Translations under genes and position numbers: made by a program
From: Sporichthya polymorpha DSM 43042
GTDB taxonomy: Bacteria; Actinomycetota; Actinomycetes; Sporichthyales; Sporichthyaceae
Direction of reading: 5' to 3'
Assembly: GCF_000384115.1 (NCBI RefSeq)
Contig: NZ_KB913029.1
Location: forward strand, 716,907 to 780,906
DNA length: 64,000 nucleotides
In this document: positions 8,826 to 17,371 of the stretch, one piece after another
Numbering within the stretch: the stretch's first letter is position 1
Layout: each line of letters opens with the position of its first letter
Notes under the pieces: model-generated
What the model was told of the DNA's origin: nothing
Databases searched by the model: none
What the model saw: only the letters and a program-made list of their open reading frames with translations

Positions 8826-9896
8826 CTACTTCCCGTACGGCGGGTAGTCGGGAGAGTCCGGGAAGCAGTGCAGAAGACCGGGATCCTTCTCCAGCAGCCG
8901 GCGCCAGTAGCGGCGGTAGTGCCGGAAGTTCATGAAGTCCTGGTCCTCGCCGTAGGCGACCTGCCCGTCGAACTCCCACTTGACCATCGACCACCAGTTG
9001 ATGATGTCGCTGTTGATCGGCCATTTGAGCCAGTTCATCGTCTGGCCCTCGGCGTGCAGTTCGCGTCCGAGTTCGTCGACCGCGTCGATGACCTGGGACA
9101 GCACGCGACCGTCGCGGCCGCGCACGGCGGTGCGGGTCCCGCTGACGACCTGAGCCTTGACGCCGTCGCGGATGTAGAGGCCGGTGGTGATCGTCTCGGT
9201 GGTCCCCTCGATCGGGTCCTCCTCGAACGAGAGCGTGGTCTGCGGGTCGTAGAGGTGGAAGCCGCTCTGCGGCGAGGCGAAGCAGTAGGGCCACCCCGCC
9301 CGCAGCGGGTCCTTGATGTCCGCGTGGCGCGGGCCCCACCCACGATCGCGCAGCGCGCCGCAGTTGATCTCGATCCGTTCGCCTTCGAGTTCGATATGGC
9401 CGTTGAACCAACCCGCGTGCTCGTAGTGCCCGACCGAGTAGTCCCCGTCCTTGGCGACCCAGTTCTTGATCCCGGGGTCCTCCTCGCCGCCCTTCGACAA
9501 CTTCATGTAGTGCGGCTCGGCGGTCGCCGTCCATGTGAGGTCGAGCTTGAACCCGTTCTTGTCGTAGGTGATGTGGTACTCCTTCTGCGGAGTGATCATC
9601 TCGCACGACAGCGAGTTCGAGAGCGTGAAGTCGTACATGTCCGAGTTCGGCGGGATCGCCAGATGCTGGTCCCAGCCGTAGTACAGGCAGTTGTAAACGT
9701 CCTCGCCGGTGTGGTCCCAGACCGCCGGGCCGGCCACGACGAGGTTCATGTTGGGGCGCCAGTACCAGTACACGAACCCGCATATGTTCCGCTCCGGCAC
9801 CGTGAACCCGAAGAGCGTGTTCTCGCTCCAGTACGGGTCGGTACTTCCCTGGTGCCAATGCTCGTCGGAGACGTCGATCTGGTCGGACCATCCCAT
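8826..9896 (-). CDS. CrtC/AttH-like 'RDRGWG' family protein (paralogue 2)
   Basis: This 356-residue protein starts at the ATG at 9896, which has an AGAGGA ribosome-binding site; an in-frame ATG at 9953 has none. The family motif reads LRDRGWGPR at residues 182-190, with Gly replacing the usual Ser. A GHYEHAGWFNG block near 156-166 aligns with the HYEQ block of its paralogues. It shares NMNLV, CLYY and VKWEF-type blocks with the protein at 3866-4840, so these two form one subgroup. It is the first gene of the ten-gene operon downstream of operator site A. Confidence 0.75.
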   Translation of the reverse strand: MGWSDQIDVSDEHWHQGSTDPYWSENTLFGFTVPERNICGFVYWYWRPNMNLVVAGPAVWDHTGEDVYNCLYYGWDQHLAIPPNSDMYDFTLSNSLSCEMITPQKEYHITYDKNGFKLDLTWTATAEPHYMKLSKGGEEDPGIKNWVAKDGDYSVGHYEHAGWFNGHIELEGERIEINCGALRDRGWGPRHADIKDPLRAGWPYCFASPQSGFHLYDPQTTLSFEEDPIEGTTETITTGLYIRDGVKAQVVSGTRTAVRGRDGRVLSQVIDAVDELGRELHAEGQTMNWLKWPINSDIINWWSMVKWEFDGQVAYGEDQDFMNFRHYRRYWRRLLEKDPGLLHCFPDSPDYPPYGK

Positions 9897-9964
9897 GCGG
9901 CTGTCCTCTTTCGAACTCGTCGGGGCGGGGTGCCGGGTCTCGCGGATTTTCACGATAACCCTGA

Positions 9965-10001
9965 TTAGACAGTGTGTGCAACCAAATGGACACGCTGTCC
10001 A
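9965..10001 (-). promoter_or_regulatory. Operator site A: two adjacent palindromes
   Basis: On the minus strand 9981-9965 reads TTGCACA-N3-TGTCTAA, an imperfect 7-3-7 palindrome. Next to it, 9987-10001 reads TGGACACGCTGTCCA, whose TGGACA/TGTCCA arms pair perfectly around three bases. The pair lies 69-105 nt upstream of the operon start at 9896. About 50 nt here match, with one indel, the region upstream of the binding-protein gene at 11532, which argues for a shared regulator. Confidence 0.6.
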
Positions 10002-10050
10002 GCAGGCTGTGCATCGGACCGGTGAATCGCGGAACCGAGCTGGGGAATGA

Positions 10051-11532
10051 CTACTGCGGACCCTTCGCGTTCACCGGCAGGCACTTGTTCTTTTGCGGGG
10101 CGACGTACTTGCCGTTCTCGATGGCGATCAGGAAGTAGCAGGACGGGATCCCGACCCGCGGGACCTTCGGAGTGAAGGTCAGGGGTGCAACCAGGCCGCC
10201 CAGGTCGTTGTTCTTGATCGTGTACATGGCTTTCAGGACGTCGGCCGGGGTGGGGTTGGCAGGAAGACCGGCCTTGACCGCCTCCGCCGCGAGCACTCCC
10301 GAGGCGTATGCCATCGCCGGGGCAGGTCCCTCCAACATGCGCCCGAAGTACTTCCGCATGTTCTCGGCGAAGCCCTTGGTCGCCGGCACCGACGTGTCGA
10401 CCCAGGGGAAGGTGTTCAGCGGCGCGAGAAAGTTGCCGTTCACCGCGGGGTAGGTGAGCAGGTTGCTACCGATCCCATTGCTGATCCCGAGGAAGAGCGG
10501 CTTGAAGTCCTGCGCCGCACAGTTCGTCGCGAGACGGCCCACGCTCGGCCCGTCCAGAATCGCGATGATCGCCTCGGCGCCGGCCCGCTTGGCGGCGATG
10601 CATTGCGAGGTGTAGCTCGGAGCGACCAGCGACGCCTTCTGACTGAGCAACACCTCGCCGCCCATCGCCTTCACGACCGGGGAACCGACCTGCAGATCCT
10701 TGCTCGCCGCCTCCGGACCACAGGAGGCCGGAAGCTCGACGCAGTAGAAGACGGCAAGCTTCTTGGCGCCCCTCTCGATCGCAATCGCGGCATCGGCCGC
10801 ACCGATCACACTGACGAAGGGACCGATCGGGAAGAACACCGGATTGGTGAAGTACGGCAGCTCCGAGGACACTCCCCCGATCGACGGAACGCCCTTGTCC
10901 TTCAGGTATTTCTCGAACCCGTTGACCGACAGCGGCGCCGCGAATCCGACGAAGGCCAGCACCTTGTCGTTCTCGACCATGCGCTGCGCGAGGGTCAACG
11001 CGGTAGCCGGGTCACCGCCGTCGTCGCCGGAAACCACCCGGACCGGGTGACCGCCGAGCCCGCCACAGGCGTTGGCCGACTTCGCCCACACCTGCAGGGC
11101 TTCGGCGATCCCCTTGAAGAGCTCACCGAGCAGGCCCGACTGGGTGCTGATGTTCCCCAAGGTCACAGTCGATCCCGACGTGGCGCACTTGTTCGTCGCG
11201 GTGGCGCCGCCGCTGGACGATGCCCCTCCGCCAGGCTTGGCGCTCGGCTTGCCGGCTTGCGGCGCCGCGGTCCCCCCTGGAGCGGTGCTGCCGGATGCCA
11301 CCGGCGGCGCGACTCCGGTTGCGGGGTCCACCACCCCCGGGGTGGACCCTTGTGACGGATCGACGGAGCCATCGACGGCCGCGCCGGCGACCGTGCCGGC
11401 CGGTGGGTTGGCAGCGACGAACTCCTGCGCGTCACGGCGGGAGCCGCATGCGGTGAGGGTTGCAAGCAGTGCTAAGGCTGCCAGCACCGCGACGATCTGC
11501 GCGCGAGGGCTGCCTCGGCCAATCCTGACCAT
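10051..11532 (-). CDS. Branched-chain amino acid-type ABC substrate-binding lipoprotein (SBP-1)
   Basis: This 493-residue exported protein has a signal peptide ending in a lipobox with Cys near residue 29 (LLATLTACGS), then a low-complexity Pro/Gly/Ala linker of about 80 residues, then a periplasmic-binding-protein fold of the Leu/Ile/Val (Peripla_BP_6) family. Eight cysteines in the folded domain are conserved in position in SBP-2 and SBP-3, suggesting disulfides. No permease sits next to it, so it probably delivers substrate to the transporter at 15865-19404. It is transcribed alone downstream of operator site B. Confidence 0.9.
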   Translation of the reverse strand: MVRIGRGSPRAQIVAVLAALALLATLTACGSRRDAQEFVAANPPAGTVAGAAVDGSVDPSQGSTPGVVDPATGVAPPVASGSTAPGGTAAPQAGKPSAKPGGGASSSGGATATNKCATSGSTVTLGNISTQSGLLGELFKGIAEALQVWAKSANACGGLGGHPVRVVSGDDGGDPATALTLAQRMVENDKVLAFVGFAAPLSVNGFEKYLKDKGVPSIGGVSSELPYFTNPVFFPIGPFVSVIGAADAAIAIERGAKKLAVFYCVELPASCGPEAASKDLQVGSPVVKAMGGEVLLSQKASLVAPSYTSQCIAAKRAGAEAIIAILDGPSVGRLATNCAAQDFKPLFLGISNGIGSNLLTYPAVNGNFLAPLNTFPWVDTSVPATKGFAENMRKYFGRMLEGPAPAMAYASGVLAAEAVKAGLPANPTPADVLKAMYTIKNNDLGGLVAPLTFTPKVPRVGIPSCYFLIAIENGKYVAPQKNKCLPVNAKGPQ

Positions 11533-11579
11533 CTCCGTGCTCCGTTCAGGGGCGTCCGCGTCGAGCCACGGTAACTCGA

Positions 11580-11616
11580 TTAGACAACGTGTGCAACGGA
11601 TCGGACGGACTGTCCA
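11580..11616 (-). promoter_or_regulatory. Operator site B upstream of SBP-1
   Basis: The minus strand 11596-11580 reads TTGCACA-N3-TGTCTAA, identical in both arms to site A. A second element at 11602-11616 is CGGACGGACTGTCCA, the counterpart of the second palindrome of site A. The site begins 47 nt upstream of the ATG at 11532. Confidence 0.6.
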
Positions 11617-11647
11617 GAGACTTTGTGCAGGGACGCCGGACGAGAGG

Positions 11648-12313
11648 TCAGACCCGCCCGGCCGCGGCCCGATGTGCCGGTGATCCCGCGTAGAGGACGT
11701 GCCAGATCACGGAGGTGAGATTGCTCCGCAGCAGGCGGGATTGCTCGTCGTCGCCGGCTCCGAGGCCCTGATTCATACCGCGCTCGATCAGCCACACCAG
11801 CCACGCGGAGGTCTCCGCCGCCAGCAGGTCTGGGTCGACGAAGCCCTCGGCCTGGCCGCGCTCGATGTGCTGGCGTGTCCCCTCGATCCCGCGTTGGATG
11901 GCGCCGCTCAACGTGGCCCGCAGCTCGTCGTTCTGCGTCGCCTCGTCGTTGATCGCGGCCATCAGGCCCGCGTGGCCGAGGTAGACGTCCAGCACCGCGT
12001 CCAGGGCGGTGGCCAGTTCGTCCGGGGTGGCGTCCGCGCCCAATGACCACCATCGGTCGGCGGCGTCGGCGAACTCCTCCAGGATCTCGGCAAACCAGGC
12101 CTGTAGTAGGTCGGCTTTGCCCTCGAAGTAGATGTAGAAGGTGGCGCGGGAGATGCCGGCTGTGGTCGCCAGCTTCTCGACGCTGACCGTCGAGTAGGTG
12201 TCGCCGTCGGCAGCGAGGGCGTCGATGGCGGCGAGCAGTCGGTCGCGGATCTCCCGCCGCCGCTGCTTTGAGTCGATGCGCTTCTTGCCGTTGCGCGGCG
12301 CCGCGGTCGTCAA
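11648..12313 (-). CDS. TetR family regulator, second gene of pair 1
   Basis: This 221-residue regulator has an N-terminal helix-turn-helix (AGISRATFYIYFEGKADLL near residues 45-64) and a helical ligand domain. The start is a TTG at 12313 that overlaps the partner's stop codon (TTGA). The same arrangement recurs in the pair at 23762-25047, which supports this weak start; a GTG 15 nt upstream is the alternative. TetR pairs like this can act as heterodimers (inference). Likely targets are the operators upstream of SBP-1 and of the operon at 9896. Confidence 0.87.
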   Translation of the reverse strand: MTTAAPRNGKKRIDSKQRRREIRDRLLAAIDALAADGDTYSTVSVEKLATTAGISRATFYIYFEGKADLLQAWFAEILEEFADAADRWWSLGADATPDELATALDAVLDVYLGHAGLMAAINDEATQNDELRATLSGAIQRGIEGTRQHIERGQAEGFVDPDLLAAETSAWLVWLIERGMNQGLGAGDDEQSRLLRSNLTSVIWHVLYAGSPAHRAAAGRV

Positions 12314-12948
12314 TGCAGCGCCTTCCACAGGATGTCGACGACCGCGGCGAGGACCCGCTCGGGCTCGTACTCCCCCGACCCGAGGCTGAGTTGGGACAGC
12401 CCGCGTTCCATCATCCAGGTGAGCCAGGCGGCAGTGGCGTCGGCATCGAGGTCGGTACGCAACACGCCGGCGGTCTGGCCGGTGCGGATGTAGTCCGCGA
12501 TTCCCTGCTGACCGCTGGCCATGTACGCCATGAATTCCTCCCGCACCCGGGCGTCGTGCGAGATCGACTCGGCGACCGCCCGCATCAGCGTGGTGTGGGG
12601 GCTGTAGATCGCGAAGAGGTGGGCCAGCGCGGCGTGGAACTCGTCCTTGGTCCCGCTCGGTGCGAGCTGCCACCACATCCGGGTGGCGTCGACGATCGTC
12701 GACATGACGTCGCCCGTGAGGGCCCGGAGCAGGTCGCTCTTGTCCTCGAAGTAGTTGTAGAACGTCGACCGGGAGAGCTCGGCCTCCGCGACCATCTGGT
12801 CCACCGTGAGGCTCGGGTAGGTCTGCTCCTCGAGGAGTCGCTCCACAGCCGGCAGCAGCCACCGCGAGATGAGTTCACGACGCTCGATGTGGCGTCGGTC
12901 GAGCGACTCGGCACGGCGGCTCGTCGACGACGGGGAGGCAGAGGACAT
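12310..12948 (-). CDS. TetR family regulator, first gene of pair 1
   Basis: This 212-residue protein has a DNA-binding domain with AELSRSTFYNYFEDKSDLL near residues 57-75 and a C-terminal ligand domain ending in WLTWMMERGLSQLSLG. It overlaps the downstream TetR gene by four bases. The two proteins resemble each other and the second pair, so the pairs look like products of duplication. The gene begins 31 nt after the strong hairpin that closes the ABC operon, so it must have its own promoter in that gap or receive read-through. Confidence 0.88.
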   Translation of the reverse strand: MSSASPSSTSRRAESLDRRHIERRELISRWLLPAVERLLEEQTYPSLTVDQMVAEAELSRSTFYNYFEDKSDLLRALTGDVMSTIVDATRMWWQLAPSGTKDEFHAALAHLFAIYSPHTTLMRAVAESISHDARVREEFMAYMASGQQGIADYIRTGQTAGVLRTDLDADATAAWLTWMMERGLSQLSLGSGEYEPERVLAAVVDILWKALH

Positions 12949-12978
12949 GGCAACCAGAGCCTAACCCCGCCGTGTTAC

Positions 12979-13006
12979 GGCCCGGGCGCGGCGCCGCGCC
13001 CGGGCC
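12979..13006 (-). terminator. 28-bp perfect palindrome, hairpin terminator candidate
   Basis: Positions 12979-13006 form a perfect 28-bp palindrome made only of G and C. It starts 7 nt beyond the stop codon of the substrate-binding gene at 13014 on the minus strand. As RNA it can fold into a very stable stem. No U-run follows, so intrinsic termination is not certain; it may instead protect the 3' end of the ABC operon transcript. Confidence 0.6.
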
Positions 13007-13013
13007 TGGCCCC

Positions 13014-14516
13014 TTACTGCGGGCCTCTCGCGTTGACCTTCAGGCACTTGGAGCCCTCCGGCGCCGTGTACTTGCCCTTCGAGATGGCCACCAGGAAGTA
13101 GCAGGACGTGATGCCCTCCCGGGGAAGCTTCGGCGTGAACGTCAGAGGCGCGACGAGTCCCCCGAGCGTCTCGTTCTTGACCGTGTACATGGCCTTCACG
13201 ATGTCCGCCGATGTCGGACTGGCCGGCAGGCCAGCCCGGGCAGCCGCGGCCAGTAGCTCGCCTGATGCGTAGGCCATCGCCGGGCTCGGACCGCTCAGGG
13301 CCCGCCCGAAGTACTTCTGCACGTCGTCGGTGTACTTCTTGGTCGCGGGGAGCGATGTGTCCACCCAGGGGAAGGTGTTGAGCGGCGCGAAGAAGTTGTC
13401 CTCGTTCAAAGCGGGATAGTCGGTGAGGTTCCCGCTGAGCCCGAGGCTGATGCCGAGGAACAGCGGCTTGTAGTCCTGGGCGTGACAGTTCGTGGCCAGG
13501 CGGCCGACGCTGGGTCCGTCGAGGATCGCGATGATGGCCTCGGCGCCGGCGCGCTTGGCCGCGATGCACTGGGAGGTGTAGCTGGGCGCGACGACCGAGG
13601 CCTTCTGCGACAGCACGACCTCACCGCCCATCGCCTTGACCACCGGGGAGCCGACCTGCAGGTCCTTGCTCGCCGCGACCGGGCCGCAGGAGTTCGGGAT
13701 CTCCGTGCAGTAAAAGACCGCCAGCTTCTTGGCCCCGCGCGCGATCGCGATCTCCGCGTCGGCGGCGCCGATCACGCTGACGAACGGCCCGATCGGGAAG
13801 AACATCGGGTTGGTGAAGAAGGGCAGCTCGGAGGAGTCGCCGCCGATGGAGGGGACACCGACCTCCTTGAGGTACCGCTCGATCCCGGCGACCGACAGCG
13901 GCATGTCCAGCCCGATGAAGGCCAGCACCTTGTCGTTCTGCACCATGCGCTGCGCGATGGTCAACGCGGTCGCCGGGTCGCCGCCGTCGTCGGCGGAGAG
14001 AACGCGGACAGGGTGTCCACCCACTCCACCGCAGGCGTTCGCGGCCTTCGCCCACACCTGCAGCGCCTCGGGCAGGCCCTTGAAGAGCTCACCGAGCAGG
14101 CCGGACTGGGTACTGATGTTGCCGAGGATGAGGACCGATCCGGAGGTGGCGCACTTGTTGCCGGTCGCTGCCGTTTTGGTGCCCTTCGCGGCCGTGCCGG
14201 ATGAGTTCGTCCCGGACGCACCGGGTTTGGCGGCGCCCGGGCTCGCGACCGCATCGGGGCTGGTCGCCCCGTCGGTCGCGCCCGCGACGGTCCCGGGAGC
14301 GGGGACCGCGCCGGGAGCCGGCACCGTCCCGAGCCCACCGTCGGTCGCGACACCGGTGCCGGCGTCGGCCACCACGCCGGTCCCGGTATTGGCCGCCACG
14401 AACTCCTGGGCGTCGCGGCGCGAGCCGCAGGCCGAGAGCGCAAGCGTGGCGGTCAGGGCCGTGATCAGAATCCCGGCGGTGAACTGCCGGCGCGGAGCCG
14501 TTCGGTTCGCGTGCAT
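13014..14516 (-). CDS. Branched-chain amino acid-type ABC substrate-binding lipoprotein (SBP-2)
   Basis: This 500-residue lipoprotein has a lipobox Cys near residue 30 (LALSACGS), a long Gly/Ala/Pro/Thr linker and a Leu/Ile/Val-type binding domain. It is closely similar to SBP-1 over the whole folded domain (for example QKAS-VAPSYTSQCIAAKRAGAEA) and keeps the same eight cysteines. It is the last gene of the ABC operon, 14 nt downstream of the surface protein gene, so it is the dedicated binding protein of this transporter. The substrate is not known; the family ranges from amino acids to aromatic and steroid-like compounds. Confidence 0.9.
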   Translation of the reverse strand: MHANRTAPRRQFTAGILITALTATLALSACGSRRDAQEFVAANTGTGVVADAGTGVATDGGLGTVPAPGAVPAPGTVAGATDGATSPDAVASPGAAKPGASGTNSSGTAAKGTKTAATGNKCATSGSVLILGNISTQSGLLGELFKGLPEALQVWAKAANACGGVGGHPVRVLSADDGGDPATALTIAQRMVQNDKVLAFIGLDMPLSVAGIERYLKEVGVPSIGGDSSELPFFTNPMFFPIGPFVSVIGAADAEIAIARGAKKLAVFYCTEIPNSCGPVAASKDLQVGSPVVKAMGGEVVLSQKASVVAPSYTSQCIAAKRAGAEAIIAILDGPSVGRLATNCHAQDYKPLFLGISLGLSGNLTDYPALNEDNFFAPLNTFPWVDTSLPATKKYTDDVQKYFGRALSGPSPAMAYASGELLAAAARAGLPASPTSADIVKAMYTVKNETLGGLVAPLTFTPKLPREGITSCYFLVAISKGKYTAPEGSKCLKVNARGPQ

Positions 14517-14530
14517 AGGTGGGCTTCCCT

Positions 14531-15868
14531 TTACTTGACTGCGAAGAAGCGGACCAGTTGCGCGGCGCCGAGCGCGCCGAGCGCTGCGAACACGAGCATC
14601 AGGTAGACGCTCGCGCCGTCGGTGGTGGCTCGGCCCGCGAGCGAGATCTGTCCGACCTGGGGCGAGGCCGCCGGCGTCAGGTCCACGGTCGGAACACTGC
14701 CGGGAGCGACACCTGAGGCTGCATCAGGAATTGCACCGGCGCCGGGCGGGATTGCGCCCGCGACGGCGTCGACCTGTCCGGCGGCGGCGTCGACCGCGCC
14801 CGAGAGCTCGGGCGAGATGGCACCGACGGTGGAGTTCACGACCTCGCCGCCGAGCGCTCCGGCTGCTCCGTTGGTCGCGGAGAGGGTGACCCGGCCGAAG
14901 GTGTAGACGATGTCGACCTTGCCCTGGCTCGGGACATTCTGGGTGGAGGCCACCTGCAGCGCACCGGAGACCACGGACCGGATCGTCTTCTTGGCGTCGG
15001 GCTGCGCGCCGGTGCTGGTGGTGCCGTCGGTGTAGGTGAAGGTGCGCGGCAGGTAGGTGAGTACCAGGCCGGACGGAGCCAGGACCGTGTTCAGGGTCGC
15101 GATCGAGGACGGCGTGAGCGGGATGGGAGTCCCGAACACCAGAGAACCGTCGTCCTTGATACCGGAGGAGAAGTTGCTCGCGACCGTTACCGTGCCCAAG
15201 TCCGTAGCACCGGTGATGACGGGCTTGCCCCCCTGCGGCTGGGTGAGCGAGAGCACCGAAGAAACCCGGCCGATGTCGAGGACTCCGCCGAAGCTGAACG
15301 CCGAGGCCCCGGCCGCCCCGCCGGTGGTGACGGTGCCGTCGTCGTTCGCGGTGGCCTGCGCCACCGCGAAGCCGGTGGAGTTGTCGGATCCGATCTGGCC
15401 GAGTTTGACGCTGCCGAGCGAGGACCGCTCCGCGGTGCGCGCCGACAGTTCGTAGCCACCGGTCTTCTGCTCGTCGATCGACTTGCTCGGATAGCTGGCG
15501 GAGACGTAGCCGGGGAACGGCGGGATGGCCGGCAGGTTACCTGATCCGAGCCCGGTCAGAGTCGAGGGCAGGGAGTAACCGAACGGCGCGTAGGGCGCAC
15601 CGGCGTCGGCCTTGACCACTCCGGTGCTGCTCAGCGCGGCCGTGCTGCCGTAGGGGCTGGCGTCGACCGTCTGGGTCACCGGGAGCGAGTTGTCGGCGAT
15701 ATGGATGTCGAGCGCGCTCGCCCCGGCGAGCAACTCGTAATCGGTGGGCGCCTCGGCGTGCGCGACCGAGTCGGTGAGTACGAGCGTGCCGACGGCGAGG
15801 ACCGCCAGAGCGCCCAGGCCGGCTACGGTCCGCAGGGACCGGGCACCGGTAATCACGATGCGTGTCAT
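14531..15868 (-). CDS. Secreted, membrane-anchored surface protein of the ABC operon
   Basis: This 445-residue protein has an N-terminal signal peptide (near residues 10-40, ending AHAEA). A Ser/Thr/Gly-rich extracellular part of about 370 residues follows, then a C-terminal membrane segment (YLMLVFAALGALGAAQLVRFF). No LPXTG motif and no catalytic motif were seen. It lies between the ATPase gene (ATGA overlap) and SBP-2, so it is co-translated with the transporter and may help substrate capture through the cell wall. I do not recognise the family. Confidence 0.75.
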   Translation of the reverse strand: MTRIVITGARSLRTVAGLGALAVLAVGTLVLTDSVAHAEAPTDYELLAGASALDIHIADNSLPVTQTVDASPYGSTAALSSTGVVKADAGAPYAPFGYSLPSTLTGLGSGNLPAIPPFPGYVSASYPSKSIDEQKTGGYELSARTAERSSLGSVKLGQIGSDNSTGFAVAQATANDDGTVTTGGAAGASAFSFGGVLDIGRVSSVLSLTQPQGGKPVITGATDLGTVTVASNFSSGIKDDGSLVFGTPIPLTPSSIATLNTVLAPSGLVLTYLPRTFTYTDGTTSTGAQPDAKKTIRSVVSGALQVASTQNVPSQGKVDIVYTFGRVTLSATNGAAGALGGEVVNSTVGAISPELSGAVDAAAGQVDAVAGAIPPGAGAIPDAASGVAPGSVPTVDLTPAASPQVGQISLAGRATTDGASVYLMLVFAALGALGAAQLVRFFAVK

Positions 15869-16560
15869 CGACTCGCTCCTAGGTAGGACTCCGCCACGGC
15901 GCTCTCGCTGAGCTCACCGGGTTCGCCGGCAAAGGTGATCCGGCCGCGGTTGAGGATGTAGACGTAGTCGGCGAACTCGAGCGCGCGCGCGACGTACTGC
16001 TCGACGAGCAACAGGGACTTCCCGGACCGGGCCAGACCCTCAAGGAACTCGAAAATCTCCGAGACGATCTTCGGCGCCAACCCCATCGACACCTCGTCCA
16101 GGAGCACGAGCGAGGGATCGGAGACGTAGGTGTGGGCGAGCGCGAGCATCTGCTGCTCGCCGCCACTCATGGTCCCGGCCAGTTGGGTAGCGCGCTCCCC
16201 CAGGCGCGGGAACGCCTCGGCGGCGCGAGTCATGGCGCGCTTGTCCACCGAGGCCGGCGCCTGGAGGCGGACGTTGTCGGCGACGGACAGGCCGGGAAAG
16301 ACTCCGCGGCCTTCCGGGACGTGACAGATACCGCGGCGGGCGAGGTCCTCGGGCGGGCGGCCCGTGACGTCGACCCCGTCGAGAATCAGCTGACCGGAGG
16401 TGGGCTTGAGCAGCCCGGAGGCGACGCGCAGCAGCGTCGTCTTGCCCGCGCCGTTCGGACCGATCAGAGCCACGACCGAGGAATCGGGAACGATCAGGTC
16501 GACGTTACGCAGCACAGTGCCGGTGTCGTACCCGGCGGTGATGCCCCGCAGCTCAAGCAT
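15865..16560 (-). CDS. ABC transporter ATP-binding protein, LivF type
   Basis: This 231-residue ATPase has Walker A GPNGAGKTT near residues 36-44, signature MSGGEQQM near 136, Walker B LVLLDEVSMGL and the H-loop-region motif LLLVEQYV. The ICHVPEGRGVFPGLSV segment is typical of LivF. The start ATG at 16560 overlaps the LivG stop by eight bases. It forms the ATPase pair with the LivG-like gene and powers the fused permease. Confidence 0.94.
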   Translation of the reverse strand: MLELRGITAGYDTGTVLRNVDLIVPDSSVVALIGPNGAGKTTLLRVASGLLKPTSGQLILDGVDVTGRPPEDLARRGICHVPEGRGVFPGLSVADNVRLQAPASVDKRAMTRAAEAFPRLGERATQLAGTMSGGEQQMLALAHTYVSDPSLVLLDEVSMGLAPKIVSEIFEFLEGLARSGKSLLLVEQYVARALEFADYVYILNRGRITFAGEPGELSESAVAESYLGASR

Positions 16561-17371
16561 GGGCGGTCTCCTCGGCCGCGGACTCCAGGGCGCTCGACTC
16601 CGCGCCGAGATAGGCCTCGAGCACGATCGGCGAGGCCAGTGCCTCGGCAGTGGGGCCCTGATGGATGAGGCGACCGAAGTCGAGCACGTAGATGTAGCTG
16701 CAGATCCCGGAAACGAGCGCCATGTCGTGCTCGACCAGAAGGATCCCGACCCCGCTCTCGGCGACGTAGTCGCGCAGGATCTCGCCGAAGCGGTCGGTCT
16801 CGCTCGGGTCCAGGCCCGAGGACGGTTCGTCCAGCAGTAGGAACGTGAAGGGGGTGGCGATGGCGCGGGCGAGCTCGACCAACCGCCGCTGACCCGTCGA
16901 CAGGTCACCGGCGTTCCGGCGAGCCAAGTGCGTGAGGCCGCAGTGCTCCACGGCATCCTTCGCGAGCGCCGCGATCTTCTTACGCTCCCCCGGCGGGCAG
17001 AACAACTGGCCGAAAGGCCGGCCCGCGGCCAGGAACGATTCGACGCCGAGCTCGACGTTCTCGACCACTGTCATGGAGTCGAACAGCTCCATGCGCTGGA
17101 ATGTGCGACCCAGGCCACGCGCGGCGCGGCTCGAGGTCCCGTGCCCGTCGAGGACGGTGTTGCCGAGGCGGACCCGGCCCGAGGACGTGGGGACGACCCC
17201 GGTACAGGCGTTGAAGGTCGTGGTCTTGCCGGCCCCGTTCGGGCCGATCAACCCGGTGATCTGGCCGGCCGGAGCATTGAGCGTCACCCCCGAGACCGCG
17301 ACGAGTCCACCGAAGCGCACGGTGACGTCGTCGATGTCGAGGCCGGGCAGCTGGGATGCTTCCCTACTCAT
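16553..17371 (-). CDS. ABC transporter ATP-binding protein, LivG type
   Basis: This 272-residue ATPase carries Walker A GPNGAGKTTT near residues 42-51, a signature reading LSTGQRRLVELARA instead of LSGGQ, and Walker B FLLLDEPSSGLD. The insertion between Walker A and the signature and the LVEHDMALV switch segment fit the LivG family. The ATG at 17371 overlaps the permease stop (ATGA). Ser-Thr replacing Ser-Gly in the signature is seen in some family members and need not impair function. Confidence 0.93.
   Translation of the reverse strand: MSREASQLPGLDIDDVTVRFGGLVAVSGVTLNAPAGQITGLIGPNGAGKTTTFNACTGVVPTSSGRVRLGNTVLDGHGTSSRAARGLGRTFQRMELFDSMTVVENVELGVESFLAAGRPFGQLFCPPGERKKIAALAKDAVEHCGLTHLARRNAGDLSTGQRRLVELARAIATPFTFLLLDEPSSGLDPSETDRFGEILRDYVAESGVGILLVEHDMALVSGICSYIYVLDFGRLIHQGPTAEALASPIVLEAYLGAESSALESAAEETAHA

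Noticed and set aside
9965-9981. KstR or KstR2 steroid operator
   Set aside because: The arms TTGCACA/TGTCTAA do not match the known TNNAACNNGTTNNA or ANCAAGNNCTTGNT patterns.
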